Counted from the stretch's first letter, positions 9,450 to 20,147 are shown. The stretch: DNA of 64,000 nt from Thermoplasmata archaeon (GCA_021797555.1 JAJZZM010000001.1:1-64000); one strand, 5' to 3'. Translations and numbers: made by a program. The notes: generated from the letters alone by a model not told the origin.

Positions 9450-10736
9450 ATGATAATTTCAGAAATAACATATGAGTATTATGAAATAAGCTTTATTTTG
9501 ATATTAGCAGCGTTTTCTATCCCAATTTCACGTAAGGCTTCTATTGTATATATACCTGTATTAATAATACTTGGATTAATTTTCGGCCCGATTCTTGGAT
9601 TGGTAAACCATAGTTTCGCAATATATTTATTGTCTTCTTTCGGTACCGTTGGCCTTGGATTGCTGGGATTGATAATTATACTTTATTATGAATCACATAA
9701 TATAAATCCCAGAATTTTAAGAAAATATTTGGTTAAAATTGCATCACTGGATACTATAGGAATGGTCATAACTGCCGTTGGTGCCGGAATTTTCTTTTCT
9801 ATTATGACTGGCGCACCTTTTATAATAGGTTTCATTTTTGGTGCCATAATATCACCTACGGACCCCGCATCATTAATACCAACATTTAAAAAACTCAATA
9901 TAAGAGAGGACATATCCGGAACATTAATAGGCGAAAGCCTTTTTAATGATCCTTTAGGAATAATATTATTAAGCGTGGGCATTGCCATATTGGCTCCCAA
10001 TGTTTCCTATTCATCCTTTTTTACATTATTGTCTTCACATATAGGCATAATATTAGGTTCTGTATCATTTTTAATATTAGAAATAGCTATACCTGCGGCA
10101 ATAGGGATAGCTTTTGGTTTCTTTGTTATAATATTAAATAAATACTTTAATTTTGAAAGCCTGTTGGTAGTATTAACTTTGGGTATTATATTATTTGAAT
10201 TTACATCAATGGAAGCAACAGGAATAACACCTTTTCCAGCAATTATTGCCACCGGTGCAATAGTAGGCAATTACTCGGATAAAAGCATATTCTGGGACAG
10301 GGAGAAAAATTTTAATGAAAATTTATCCTTTATGGCAACCGCAATAATATTTATACTCATGGGAAGCATATTAACAAAAGCACAATTGGTAAATTATGTA
10401 ATTTTTGGCTTTATAATATCACTGATCGTTATATTTATAATAAGGCCGATAGCAGTATTTATTTCCATGGGAATAGCGGATATAGGCAAAAATGTGATAA
10501 AATTTGACAATAAAACAAAGGTTTTTATGTCACTTGTTGGCCCCAGGGGCATTGTACCCGTTGTATTATCAACGATCCCATTTGTTATAGGCACAACGGA
10601 CCACGTACCCTTATTAATAGAGTATGGAACAATAATATATGCTTCTGTATCATTTGTTGTTTTAATATCGATAATATTGCAGACGGCTTATGTACCATAT
10701 GTAGGTAAATACCTGTTTGGAGATAAAGATAAATGA
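9450..10736 (+). CDS. Na+/H+ antiporter (CPA1/NhaP-like)
   Basis: SPTDPASLIPTFKKLNIREDISGTLIGESLFNDPLGIILL; VGPRGIVPVVLSTIP. Confidence 0.88.
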   Translation: MIISEITYEYYEISFILILAAFSIPISRKASIVYIPVLIILGLIFGPILGLVNHSFAIYLLSSFGTVGLGLLGLIIILYYESHNINPRILRKYLVKIASLDTIGMVITAVGAGIFFSIMTGAPFIIGFIFGAIISPTDPASLIPTFKKLNIREDISGTLIGESLFNDPLGIILLSVGIAILAPNVSYSSFFTLLSSHIGIILGSVSFLILEIAIPAAIGIAFGFFVIILNKYFNFESLLVVLTLGIILFEFTSMEATGITPFPAIIATGAIVGNYSDKSIFWDREKNFNENLSFMATAIIFILMGSILTKAQLVNYVIFGFIISLIVIFIIRPIAVFISMGIADIGKNVIKFDNKTKVFMSLVGPRGIVPVVLSTIPFVIGTTDHVPLLIEYGTIIYASVSFVVLISIILQTAYVPYVGKYLFGDKDK

Positions 10737-10742
10737 TATAAT

Positions 10743-10752
10743 AAAATTTATA
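10743..10752 (+). promoter_or_regulatory. Candidate box A/TATA element upstream of first tRNA-Ala
   Basis: aaaatttata ends about 26 bp before the tRNA; a near-identical element precedes the second copy. Confidence 0.4.
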
Positions 10753-10778
10753 CGCTATATTATAATCAATGTTTACAT

Positions 10779-10850
10779 GGGCTCATAGATCAGCGGTAGA
10801 TCGCTTCCTTGGCATGGAAGAGGGCAGGGGTTCAAATCCCCTTGAGTCCA
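10779..10850 (+). tRNA. tRNA-Ala (GGC), copy 1
   Basis: GGGCTCATAGATCAGCGGTAGATCGCTTCCTTGGCATGGAAGAGGGCAGGGGTTCAAATCCCCTTGAGTCCA; G3:U70 identity pair; anticodon loop UUGGCAU. Confidence 0.95.
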
Positions 10851-10929
10851 TTTAATTAATGTTCATATATAAAAGCAAAAAAATTTGCTTGCATTAATAA
10901 TACGATATGGAAATAAAGTTAACTATAAC

Positions 10930-10939
10930 AAAATTTATA
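10930..10939 (+). promoter_or_regulatory. Candidate box A/TATA element upstream of second tRNA-Ala
   Basis: aaaatttata shared with the first copy although the rest of the upstream DNA differs. Confidence 0.4.
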
Positions 10940-10962
10940 CATGATTTGGCAATATAGGATAA

Positions 10963-11034
10963 GGGCTCATAGATCAGCGGTAGATCGCTTCCTTGGCATG
11001 GAAGAGGGCAGGGGTTCAAATCCCCTTGAGTCCA
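10963..11034 (+). tRNA. tRNA-Ala (GGC), copy 2 (identical to copy 1)
   Basis: Same 72-nt sequence repeated 184 bp downstream. Confidence 0.95.
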
Positions 11035-11254
11035 TTGTATATTGTGGTACACTTATTATGGAATTTTTGCGATTTATTTCCATACCTTCTGATGCTATTT
11101 TGTACCAATATTTGCCTTATGATTTTTAAATATGTATAATTTAATAGTTTATTTACATTATAAAACCATAAATTGGTATATTTAACCATTGCGCTTTTAA
11201 TGCATAATTTTTATCTTATAAATAGAATTTAATATAAAAGTTGCATAATGAATT

Positions 11255-11623
11255 ATGAAAACTTATGCTTATGATCAGTTTCTAAATGATTTCAACAGTA
11301 ATAGGTTAAATGGAATATATTTAATAAAAACACCTGGCATGGCATATACCGGAACCATCAGGTCTGTTTCTATAAATGAGATAATAATGGATTTGCCATT
11401 AAAATTTTATATTAAGGATAACCCAATGCATACACCTGCAATAATAAATAAAAGTGAGATTTCCGAAATAAAGGAATTGCCACTAATGGGAAACATAGAA
11501 ATAAAGACAAAAAAGGATGGCGTCAAAAAGGGCGAAATAAATGAAATATTTGATAACCGTATAATAATAAGTGGGAATGAACTGATTACAGTTTATTTTC
11601 AGGACTTTGATGATATAGATTAA
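11255..11623 (+). CDS. Hypothetical protein, 122 aa
   Basis: Intact ORF, beta-rich appearance; no family recognised. Confidence 0.55.
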   Translation: MKTYAYDQFLNDFNSNRLNGIYLIKTPGMAYTGTIRSVSINEIIMDLPLKFYIKDNPMHTPAIINKSEISEIKELPLMGNIEIKTKKDGVKKGEINEIFDNRIIISGNELITVYFQDFDDID

Positions 11624-12567
11624 TTATAATCCCTGCTCTTCTTATTATTTGATGATACATAATTTTTTGCCTTTTTAATGCTTCTTGATGCATTTTTCCA
11701 GTCCTGCGAAAAGGAATCCTTTAAAATTGAAATAGAATGATGCTTATTTATTATAACACCAACCTCCCTGTTTCTGTTCAAACTTGATTTCGTGAAGTTT
11801 TCCGATCCGATGAATGCCCTTTTGCCTATTATTGTTTTTGCATGCATGTATAGTTTATTCGCCGGCATATACTTTATTTTTACACCGGCCTTTTTTAACT
11901 TCCTTAAATTTGATAAATCAGTTGGTGAAACAGTATCAGGGACTATTACCTTGGCCTTTTTTCCCTTTTTCATTATTGTATTTATAATATTTTCATCATC
12001 CCCCATTTCTTCTGTTTCAATAAAAACTTTTTTCTCTTTTTCAATAAAATCCTGTAAATTCTTTTCAGACCCGGGTGATACTATAAGATATTTCCTCGGG
12101 TCCTTGCCTGCGTGCTTGTCACTAAAATCTGACAAAAATATTTTTTCCAAACTTTTTATTACATCTTTATTATTGGTTATAAAGAAGTATTCCCTATTTT
12201 TTGAAAATGCCGCTTCGGTTAAATTTAACGTTCCTATATCGGCTTTATTGTATGTAACCATATATTTTGCATGGTCAAAGACATTCTTTATTTCAAACCT
12301 TGGCGGCGCTATTTTTACATTGGCACCGGTATCCTTTAATATTTTTATTTCATCGTGTGTGCCATCATCACCGTTTATTCCATATGGCCTGCCATCAACA
12401 ATTATTTTAACATTTATTTTATGCTTAACCGCATTTCCAATGGCATCAAGAATTTTTGGGTCGTCAATTAAATAGGAATTTATATATAAAAATTTTTTAC
12501 TTTTTTTAATAAAGTTTATCAGTGGTGCTATACCGGCATCAGGCTCAGCATATAATTTATTTACCAT
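11620..12567 (-). CDS. Phospholipase D-like domain protein
   Basis: Duplicated motifs HAKYMVTYNKADIGTLNLTEAAFSKNRE and HAKTIIGKRAFIGSENFTKSSLNRNRE. Confidence 0.85.
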   Translation of the reverse strand: MVNKLYAEPDAGIAPLINFIKKSKKFLYINSYLIDDPKILDAIGNAVKHKINVKIIVDGRPYGINGDDGTHDEIKILKDTGANVKIAPPRFEIKNVFDHAKYMVTYNKADIGTLNLTEAAFSKNREYFFITNNKDVIKSLEKIFLSDFSDKHAGKDPRKYLIVSPGSEKNLQDFIEKEKKVFIETEEMGDDENIINTIMKKGKKAKVIVPDTVSPTDLSNLRKLKKAGVKIKYMPANKLYMHAKTIIGKRAFIGSENFTKSSLNRNREVGVIINKHHSISILKDSFSQDWKNASRSIKKAKNYVSSNNKKSRDYN

Positions 12568-12646
12568 AGAGCCATATAAAAACCATGAAATATTAACCTT
12601 TCTATGTTAAGCATAAAATATAATATATTATATATAATATGCACAA

Positions 12647-13798
12647 ATGGATTCGATGTATTATATAGAAAAATATGATGAATACAGGAAAAATGTTTTG
12701 AATATGCAGGCATCTGAAAATGTTTTAAGCCCAAATGCAAAAAGGGCATTGTCCTCTGATATGGCATCAAGGTATTCATTGAAAATTGATAATTATAATG
12801 CCTACGGTGGAACGCTTTATTTTGATGAACTATTAAAACTCCTTGAAAACAATGTTAAAAAATTATTTGGTTCAAAATTTTCTGAATCAAGGCCGTTAAG
12901 CGGGCATATAGCCTCTGAAATATCATTATTAAGCATTATAAATAAAAATAAAAATGCCATTGCCATTTCAGAAGAAGACGGTGGATACCCTGGATATGCA
13001 AACAATAACCTTGAGGATATAATAGGGTTTAAATCGTATAAAATGCCGTATAAAAATTTTAATATTGATTATGATAACCTTGAAAAATCTATAAAAACCA
13101 ATAATATAGGCACAGTAATTTTAGGACAGTCAATGTTTATAAAGCCATATGATATGAAAAGGATAAATGAAATATCTAAAAAATATGATTCAAAGGTTAT
13201 CTATGATGCATCGCATGTTCTTGGATTAATAGCCGGAAGGCAGTTCCAGGATGATGCTTTAAAATACTCTGATATATTATTCGGGTCAACACACAAAACA
13301 TTTTTTGGCCCACAGGGTGGAATAATATTAACCAATAATGATGAGATATATAATAAAATAGAAGAAAATACAATATTTAAAACCATGGATAATATAAACC
13401 TATCAAGAATAGGGTCATTGTCTGTAGCCGTTGAAGAAATGCTAAAATACGGCAGTGAATATGCAAAAAATGTTATAAAAAACACCAAAGAATTAATAAA
13501 AAGTTTAATTGAATTAAGATTCGGATTATTATCAGAAATAAGTGAGAGCCACCAAATATTATTGGACCAGAACTTTTTGAATCAAAAAAATTATAATTTC
13601 CTAACATTTTCAGAGGAATTGGAAAAAAACAAAATAATAATAGACAGGTTTGGAAGAATAGGTACCCAGGAAATAACGAGATCAGGCATAAGTGATATGC
13701 ATAAAATTGCAGAGATAATTAATGGGATATGCAATAAATTAAATATGATAAATGAAATTAACAATATAATAGGTGAAAAAACTATTAAATACTGGTGA
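12647..13798 (+). CDS. glyA: Serine hydroxymethyltransferase-like PLP enzyme
   Basis: MQASENVLSPNAKRALSSDMASRYS, YGGTLYFDELLKLLENNVKKLFG, FGSTHKTFFGPQGGIIL (PLP lysine motif). Confidence 0.75.
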   Translation: MDSMYYIEKYDEYRKNVLNMQASENVLSPNAKRALSSDMASRYSLKIDNYNAYGGTLYFDELLKLLENNVKKLFGSKFSESRPLSGHIASEISLLSIINKNKNAIAISEEDGGYPGYANNNLEDIIGFKSYKMPYKNFNIDYDNLEKSIKTNNIGTVILGQSMFIKPYDMKRINEISKKYDSKVIYDASHVLGLIAGRQFQDDALKYSDILFGSTHKTFFGPQGGIILTNNDEIYNKIEENTIFKTMDNINLSRIGSLSVAVEEMLKYGSEYAKNVIKNTKELIKSLIELRFGLLSEISESHQILLDQNFLNQKNYNFLTFSEELEKNKIIIDRFGRIGTQEITRSGISDMHKIAEIINGICNKLNMINEINNIIGEKTIKYW

Positions 13799-13802
13799 GA
13801 AA

Positions 13803-14882
13803 ATGGAAGTAAAAGATATAATGAAAAAAGATTTAATAACAATAGACAGTGATGCAAAGATTTCTGAGGCTATTTCAAAAATGAAGGATAATGACATACA
13901 GCAATTGCCTGTAACGTCAGGAAATAAATACGTTGCAATGCTAACATACAAAAATATATTAAGAAGGGGCAGCGTAAGAACAAATTCAAAGGTTTATAAC
14001 TTTTCAATCAATGCGCCCAGGATTAATGAGAATTCGGACGTTATGGATGCTGTTAAGCTTATAAAGGAAAGTGGCTTAAATTCATTGCCGGTGTTTAATA
14101 AGGATAAATTGACAGGCATTGTAACAAGAATGGATATAATAAAAAATTTAAATGAAATAATTAATAAAAATAAATTGATAAAAAATTATGAAATTATGAA
14201 TGCGTATGTAGTAACCGTTGACGAGGATGACGATATAGAGAATTCAGCAGAAAAAATACGCAATTTGGATGAATATGAAATACCTGTAACAAAAAATGAT
14301 AAATTAACGGGAATATTGAGGTTAAAGGATGTAATAAATAATATAATACTGGATAAGGAAAGAATAGGTTATGGTGAATTTACATCCGGAAAATCAAAGG
14401 TTGAGATAACTGTAAAATCATTGATGGACAACCCTGTAAGCTCAACAGAGGATGCCAATATCATAGAAACAGCCAATTTAATGATAAAGAATCATTTGCA
14501 TATTATTCCAGTAACAGAAGAGAATTCCAGAATAACCGGTATAATTGGAATAACAGACCTGTTGAATTCAATTGAAATTGAAAATGAGGAGGGTTTTTTC
14601 ATAGAAATATCAGGTTTAAATGAGGAGGACCGTGATTTATACGACATAACATATTTTATGGCGGACAAATTCATAAATAATGTTTCGAGAATAATAGGGA
14701 ATAACGGCAAATTATTATTTAATATAAGAAAATACAAAACAGAGGGGAAAGGCAAATACTCAATAAGGACAAAACTCCTGACGCCAAAAATGCATATGGA
14801 CCTGGATGATGCCGATTATAACTATGGAAGGTGCATAAGTAGCATATTAAATAAATATGAGACAAGGTTGAAGGGAAAATAA
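13803..14882 (+). CDS. Four-CBS-domain protein
   Basis: Repeated DIMKKDLITIDSDAKISEAISKMKDNDIQQLPV, ...SLMDNPVSSTEDANIIETANLMIKNHLHIIPV units; start moved to ATG 13803 because ATG 13773 overlaps the upstream gene. Confidence 0.85.
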   Translation: MEVKDIMKKDLITIDSDAKISEAISKMKDNDIQQLPVTSGNKYVAMLTYKNILRRGSVRTNSKVYNFSINAPRINENSDVMDAVKLIKESGLNSLPVFNKDKLTGIVTRMDIIKNLNEIINKNKLIKNYEIMNAYVVTVDEDDDIENSAEKIRNLDEYEIPVTKNDKLTGILRLKDVINNIILDKERIGYGEFTSGKSKVEITVKSLMDNPVSSTEDANIIETANLMIKNHLHIIPVTEENSRITGIIGITDLLNSIEIENEEGFFIEISGLNEEDRDLYDITYFMADKFINNVSRIIGNNGKLLFNIRKYKTEGKGKYSIRTKLLTPKMHMDLDDADYNYGRCISSILNKYETRLKGK

Positions 14883-14883
14883 T

Positions 14884-16260
14884 ATGATAATAGATGAAAT
14901 TTTAAATTATTTAATGGAAAGATCAAATTATTCCGATGTCAGGTATATGGAAATTGAAGATAATTCCATGGCATATAAAAATGGGGAGTTCATGGGGATA
15001 GATTTCAACAAAGACCATGGTTATGCAATAAGATGTGTTAATAACTCAATATCCATGGGATTTATTTCAACAGAGAATTTTGATGAGGCGAAACCTATTA
15101 TTGACAATATCATAAAAAAATCATTATTAAATGGAAAAAACAGGATAAATAAAAATGGTAATATAAAATATTCATGGTCAAAAAACGGGATAAAAAAGGT
15201 TGAAAATGTTTCCGATGAGGATAAAATAGAACTTTTAAGGGATAATGATAAATTGATGGAATCATTGGATGCAAGGATAAGAATAAACAGTTTAAGTGAT
15301 AAAAAAGTAAAGCAGATATATAAGAACTCATACGGTGCAGATATAAAATCCGAATATTCAAGGATCTTTTATATTTATATGCTTGGTGTAATGGAAAATA
15401 ATGAGTTTGAGCAATCCTCTGAAGAATATGGGGCCACAACAGGATATGAATATTTTGATAGCATTGATTTAAATAATGATATAAAAAACGATATAAAAAG
15501 CTTAAAGAATTCAATAAAGGCAAAACATATAAAACCGGGTAATTATGATGTAATTGCCGGCCCTGAAATTTCTGGCATAGTGGCGCATGAATCATGCGGG
15601 CATCCCATGGAATATGACCGTATAGTAGGTAGGGAGGCTGCACAGGCCGGAGAGTCCTTTATAAAGTTAAATAATTATCCTGTGAAAATAGGCTCTGATA
15701 TAGTAAATGTCGTGGATGACCCGACAATGCATGATAGTTATGGATATTATTTATACGATGATGAGGGTATAAAGGCTAAAAAAAGGTATTTATACAAAGA
15801 TGGGTATACAAACGAATTCATATTAAACAGGGAAAGTGCTGCCATAAGTAATTCAGACCCGAATGGCGGTGGCAGGTCATCATCATGGGATATGGAACCA
15901 TTGGCAAGAATGAGCACAACATATATAGAGCCTAAAGATTATAAATTCGATGAATTGATCAGGGACATAAAGCACGGAATTTATATGAAAAATTTTACAG
16001 AATGGAATATCGATGATATAAGATTCAATGAAAAATATGTAGGCAAGGAAGCATACTTAATAGAAAATGGCGAAATAAGGGAACAGATAAGAAGGCCGGT
16101 GCTGGAAACAAATACTATTAAATTTTATTCATCAATAGACGCAATAGGAAATGATTTAAAATTCAATGCCGGCACATGCGGAAAAGGTGACCCGGAGCAG
16201 GGAGTGGAGGTATGGATGGGCGGTCCACACATAAGGTTAAGGAACGTTTTTATGAAGTGA
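14884..16260 (+). CDS. tldD: TldD-like metalloprotease subunit
   Basis: HESCGHPMEYDRIVGREAAQAGESFI, DDPTMHDSYGYYLYDDEG, GTCGKGDPEQGVEVWMGGP. Confidence 0.9.
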   Translation: MIIDEILNYLMERSNYSDVRYMEIEDNSMAYKNGEFMGIDFNKDHGYAIRCVNNSISMGFISTENFDEAKPIIDNIIKKSLLNGKNRINKNGNIKYSWSKNGIKKVENVSDEDKIELLRDNDKLMESLDARIRINSLSDKKVKQIYKNSYGADIKSEYSRIFYIYMLGVMENNEFEQSSEEYGATTGYEYFDSIDLNNDIKNDIKSLKNSIKAKHIKPGNYDVIAGPEISGIVAHESCGHPMEYDRIVGREAAQAGESFIKLNNYPVKIGSDIVNVVDDPTMHDSYGYYLYDDEGIKAKKRYLYKDGYTNEFILNRESAAISNSDPNGGGRSSSWDMEPLARMSTTYIEPKDYKFDELIRDIKHGIYMKNFTEWNIDDIRFNEKYVGKEAYLIENGEIREQIRRPVLETNTIKFYSSIDAIGNDLKFNAGTCGKGDPEQGVEVWMGGPHIRLRNVFMK

Positions 16261-16264
16261 TATA

Positions 16265-17563
16265 ATGATAGAAGAATTAACAAAAAAATTAAAAAATGTT
16301 TGCGATGAATTTGCAGTATCTGAAAATTATGAAAATATTAAGGAACTAAGATTCTCAAATAATTCAATGGATTTATTTAATAACTGGGAGGAATCGTATA
16401 TAAATGTATTTGCATCAAGAAATAAAAAAACAATGGATATTTTAATAAAGGATTATAACAACATAGATTATTATATGGAAAAAATAGATAAAACATTGAA
16501 TATTATTCCGGACAACCCATCATATTATGGCATAAATACAGAACATTATAATTATAATTCAAATGAGGAAGATATTGAAGATATTGATGATAATGATATA
16601 TATGACCTGTCCAGGCAATTGATAGATGCATCATTAAAAAACGGAAGTGACAAAAACGCGGGATTGATTTATAAAAATTATGCAAAAACAAGAATAAAGA
16701 CAAATTATAATGATGAAACATATTATAACTCTGGAATAGAGATAGTTTTAAGATCATTCCATGGAGATTACTCGGGCCAGGAAGGTCTGCATTACGGCAT
16801 AAAATCGGCAAAAAACATAGACCCATATAAAATCGGTGAAAATGCTGCAAAAACAGCATTAAAGGGTAATAATAAGATAAATATAGATGAGGGCAAATAT
16901 GATATTTTGATGTCGCCATATCTTCTTGGAACTATATTAACATACAATATCGGATTTTTATCGTATTTTGATATAGATTCCGGATTAAGCCCATTCATTG
17001 ATAAACTGAACGAGGACATTGCATCAAAAAATGTTAATTTATATGATGACCCGTTGAATAGGAACGGCATGGGATTCACTCCCGTGGATGAAGAGGGGAC
17101 AATGACCAAAAAACTTGATTTGATAAATAATGGAACATTGAAAAATTATATGCACTCATATTCAACTGCAAAAAAAGCCGGAGCAAAAACTACGGGGAAT
17201 GCGGGTATAATAGCACCGGTACCGTGGCAGATCCATATGGAAAAGGGGAATAAAAATGTTAATGATATGATAGGGTCGATAGATCATGGATTGTATATAA
17301 ATAATTCCTGGTATACAAGATTCCAGGATGAGAGAACCGGTACATTTTCAACTGTTCCACGTGATGGCGTTTTTCTTATAGACCATGGAGAAATAAGGGG
17401 TACTGTGTCAGGAATAAGGATAAGCGATTCAATACTAAACATATTGAAAAATATAACAGAAGTATCAAATGAAGAAAAATATGTAAAATGGTGGGATGAA
17501 ATACATTCATCAATAATGCCATCGGTTAAGGTCGAAAATGTAAATATAACAAAGGGTTTTTAA
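16265..17563 (+). CDS. TldE/PmbA-like subunit
   Basis: LLGTILTYNIGFLSYFDIDSGLSPFIDKLNEDIAS, DEEGTMTKKLDLINNGTLKNYMHSYSTAKKAGAKTTGNAG; adjacent to tldD. Confidence 0.85.
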   Translation: MIEELTKKLKNVCDEFAVSENYENIKELRFSNNSMDLFNNWEESYINVFASRNKKTMDILIKDYNNIDYYMEKIDKTLNIIPDNPSYYGINTEHYNYNSNEEDIEDIDDNDIYDLSRQLIDASLKNGSDKNAGLIYKNYAKTRIKTNYNDETYYNSGIEIVLRSFHGDYSGQEGLHYGIKSAKNIDPYKIGENAAKTALKGNNKINIDEGKYDILMSPYLLGTILTYNIGFLSYFDIDSGLSPFIDKLNEDIASKNVNLYDDPLNRNGMGFTPVDEEGTMTKKLDLINNGTLKNYMHSYSTAKKAGAKTTGNAGIIAPVPWQIHMEKGNKNVNDMIGSIDHGLYINNSWYTRFQDERTGTFSTVPRDGVFLIDHGEIRGTVSGIRISDSILNILKNITEVSNEEKYVKWWDEIHSSIMPSVKVENVNITKGF

Positions 17564-19950
17564 TTATTATTTATTTTCTGCAGTAAATTGTTGTATATAT
17601 TTAAGTATTCCATGCCCTTTTTTATTCCCCTTGATATCTCCTTTATGCCAAGCTTGTTTAATTTTGATTCAATTTCATCCACATGGTTTAACCCTACCAT
17701 TGGTATTAGCTCCTCTACAAGCCTTGATGTGCTTCCGGAACCGGCAAAGTATTTATAATGATTATTTATTATTTTTTCAAGGTTATTATATATGTATTCC
17801 CTTAAGTTTTTGTTTAATGATGCGGAGAAATAATATCTCATTGAATCCTGTATTTTTATTGCGTGGGTTTCTATTAAATTGTTTATTTCATTATAATTGC
17901 CCTCGCCGTTAAGCCATGCCATTGCGTTGATTATCCGTACTTTGTCCTCATCGTTTTTTGATTTTTCAAGCAGTTCCGTTAATTTTTTAATATCATTTGT
18001 TGCAATTGCATATGATGCAAGAATAACTAATTTCATATCAGGGTCTATATTATCAAGATTGTTAATATCATCCTTTAATTTTTCTGCATATTCCCTATTT
18101 ATTATTGCATATCTGTAGCTTAGTGTTCCCCTTAATATGGATATATTGATATCTTCGCTTTCTTTTTTAGATGATAATTCCTTTATTTTACTGCTTAAAA
18201 ATTCGTTGTTGATTTCAATAATTTTTTTATTGTCCGATAATGTATATAATGAAAATAGTTCATTTGATATTTCAGTTACAATTAATGGATTATTTAAATT
18301 TATAAAGCGCCTTACGGTTTCTATATATTTATCAAGATTTATCTTTCCTGATAATAAAAATGAATAATAATCATTTAATATTCCGAATATATCCTTGTTG
18401 CTCAATAAATCTATTTTATTTAAAATATTTTTATACAGCTCGTCTGAGTATAATACACGGTAAAATCCTGTTTCGTCATCGTTTAATTTTATGAAATTAC
18501 TGTTATAATCAAGGTCCATTGTTTCATTATCAAATAAAATGCTCTCACTGCCGCTGTCATATTTTACCGTTAATGGTATTTTCCATTTCATCATCTGCTT
18601 TTTGCCGTTTAATAAAAACCTGTACTGGTTTAATTTTATTTTATTATCATTCAGGCTAGCCTCTATTATAGGGTACCCCACCTGCTTTATAAATGATTCC
18701 ATTACACCGCGGACAGGCTGGTCTGAAACCTTGCCTATGTATTCCCATAAATCAGAGCCCTCTGCATTTTTATATTTAAAATTATTTAAATATAAATTCA
18801 GGCCCTTTTTAAACACATCATCAGTTACAAATGAATTGATCATTCTTAATATGCTGCCTCCCTTGCCGTAACTGATCTCATCGAATATCTGTGAGATATC
18901 ATCGGGCTTTTTAACCTCAACTTCTATGGGATGCGAATTTACTAGAGAATCACCCAATAAAGCGCCTGATGTTTCCATTGCCAGGAAATCAGAGAACATA
19001 TCATATTCTGGATAAAGATGGTCTATGGTTTTATATGCCATAAATGTCGCAAAGCTTTCGTTCAGCCATAAATCATCCCACCATTTCATTGTTACCAGAT
19101 CACCGAACCACTGATGTGCAAGTTCATGTGCTATAACTTCGCCAATTAATTTTTTGATCCTGCTGCCACTGTATTCATCTAAATATAGAAAGATCTCACG
19201 GAATGTTATTGCCCCCCAGTTTTCCATTGCACCTGCAGCGAATTCAGGTACGGCTATTAAATGCTCTTTTGGTAAAGGATATTCAATATCAAAATATTTT
19301 TCATAGAATTCTATTGATTTTTTGCCAACTTCAAGTGGATAATCTGATTTTGTCAAATGATTTTTAGGTGCCGCAAGGATTAGATCCTTACTGTTATCAA
19401 ACTTTATCGATCTTTCATCAAAATCGGCTATGCCCAGATATAGCAAATATGTGGACATTCTCGGTGTCTGCGCAAATTTTATTTTTTTTCTATCATTTAT
19501 TATTTCTTCCTTTTCTACAGGCATATTTGAAATTGCCTTCAAGTTTTTATCAATTGTTACCGAAATATCAAATGTGGCCTTGTATGATGGGTTGTCTATG
19601 CAGGGAAATAATCTCCTTGCGTCGCTGGATTCGAACTGTGTTGAAAACATATATCCGTTATCTGTTTTTGACCTGTAAAAGCCCTGCAATTCTTCAGGTA
19701 TTTTGCCCGCAAACTTTATTTGAACTGTTGCATCCGATGTTATTATGCCATCAACCACAATTTCCTGATTTTCTTTTATCCCCTTAAAATTTTTCAGTAC
19801 TTTATTTACTGTTATTTTTTTAATATCAAGGTTTATTGTGTTTAAAATTAATTTTTCCTCATTTCCCTTTAATTTTATAATTTCATCGCATGTATATGTA
19901 AAATCATTGCTGTTTATATCAAAATCCAGATTGTAATTTAATATTTCCAT
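17560..19950 (-). CDS. M1-family aminopeptidase (tricorn interacting factor F2/F3-like)
   Basis: GAMENWGAITFRE and HELAHQWFGDLVTMKWWDDLWLNESFA. Confidence 0.92.
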   Translation of the reverse strand: MEILNYNLDFDINSNDFTYTCDEIIKLKGNEEKLILNTINLDIKKITVNKVLKNFKGIKENQEIVVDGIITSDATVQIKFAGKIPEELQGFYRSKTDNGYMFSTQFESSDARRLFPCIDNPSYKATFDISVTIDKNLKAISNMPVEKEEIINDRKKIKFAQTPRMSTYLLYLGIADFDERSIKFDNSKDLILAAPKNHLTKSDYPLEVGKKSIEFYEKYFDIEYPLPKEHLIAVPEFAAGAMENWGAITFREIFLYLDEYSGSRIKKLIGEVIAHELAHQWFGDLVTMKWWDDLWLNESFATFMAYKTIDHLYPEYDMFSDFLAMETSGALLGDSLVNSHPIEVEVKKPDDISQIFDEISYGKGGSILRMINSFVTDDVFKKGLNLYLNNFKYKNAEGSDLWEYIGKVSDQPVRGVMESFIKQVGYPIIEASLNDNKIKLNQYRFLLNGKKQMMKWKIPLTVKYDSGSESILFDNETMDLDYNSNFIKLNDDETGFYRVLYSDELYKNILNKIDLLSNKDIFGILNDYYSFLLSGKINLDKYIETVRRFINLNNPLIVTEISNELFSLYTLSDNKKIIEINNEFLSSKIKELSSKKESEDINISILRGTLSYRYAIINREYAEKLKDDINNLDNIDPDMKLVILASYAIATNDIKKLTELLEKSKNDEDKVRIINAMAWLNGEGNYNEINNLIETHAIKIQDSMRYYFSASLNKNLREYIYNNLEKIINNHYKYFAGSGSTSRLVEELIPMVGLNHVDEIESKLNKLGIKEISRGIKKGMEYLNIYNNLLQKINNN

Positions 19951-20147
19951 AATTGCATATTATAAAGTATAATATAATTTTTTGTTTTGGATTAATTTAT
20001 AATAATATTTTTATTGGCATTTGCATAGTTTATTTTATTTATGCAATAATATTAATTTGTGGATATTTAATATATAAAACTTTAAAAGTTATCCGGTTGC
20101 AAGAATTTATTTTAAAATTATTATAAATTATAGATTTAAATAAAATA

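Noticed and set aside
10941-11129. 62-aa ORF
   Set aside because: Runs through tRNA-Ala copy 2
11792-12475. 227-aa plus-strand ORF
   Set aside because: Antisense to the PLD-domain gene; hydrophobic Phe/Ser-rich translation typical of a shadow ORF
13773-13802. ATG 13773 as start of the CBS-domain gene
   Set aside because: Overlaps the upstream PLP-enzyme gene by 26 nt; ATG 13803 begins MEVKDIMKKDLITID, a typical CBS start
15110-15643. 177-aa minus-strand ORF
   Set aside because: Antisense to tldD; low-complexity Tyr/His/Leu-rich translation
19368-19787. 139-aa plus-strand ORF
   Set aside because: Antisense to the M1 aminopeptidase gene
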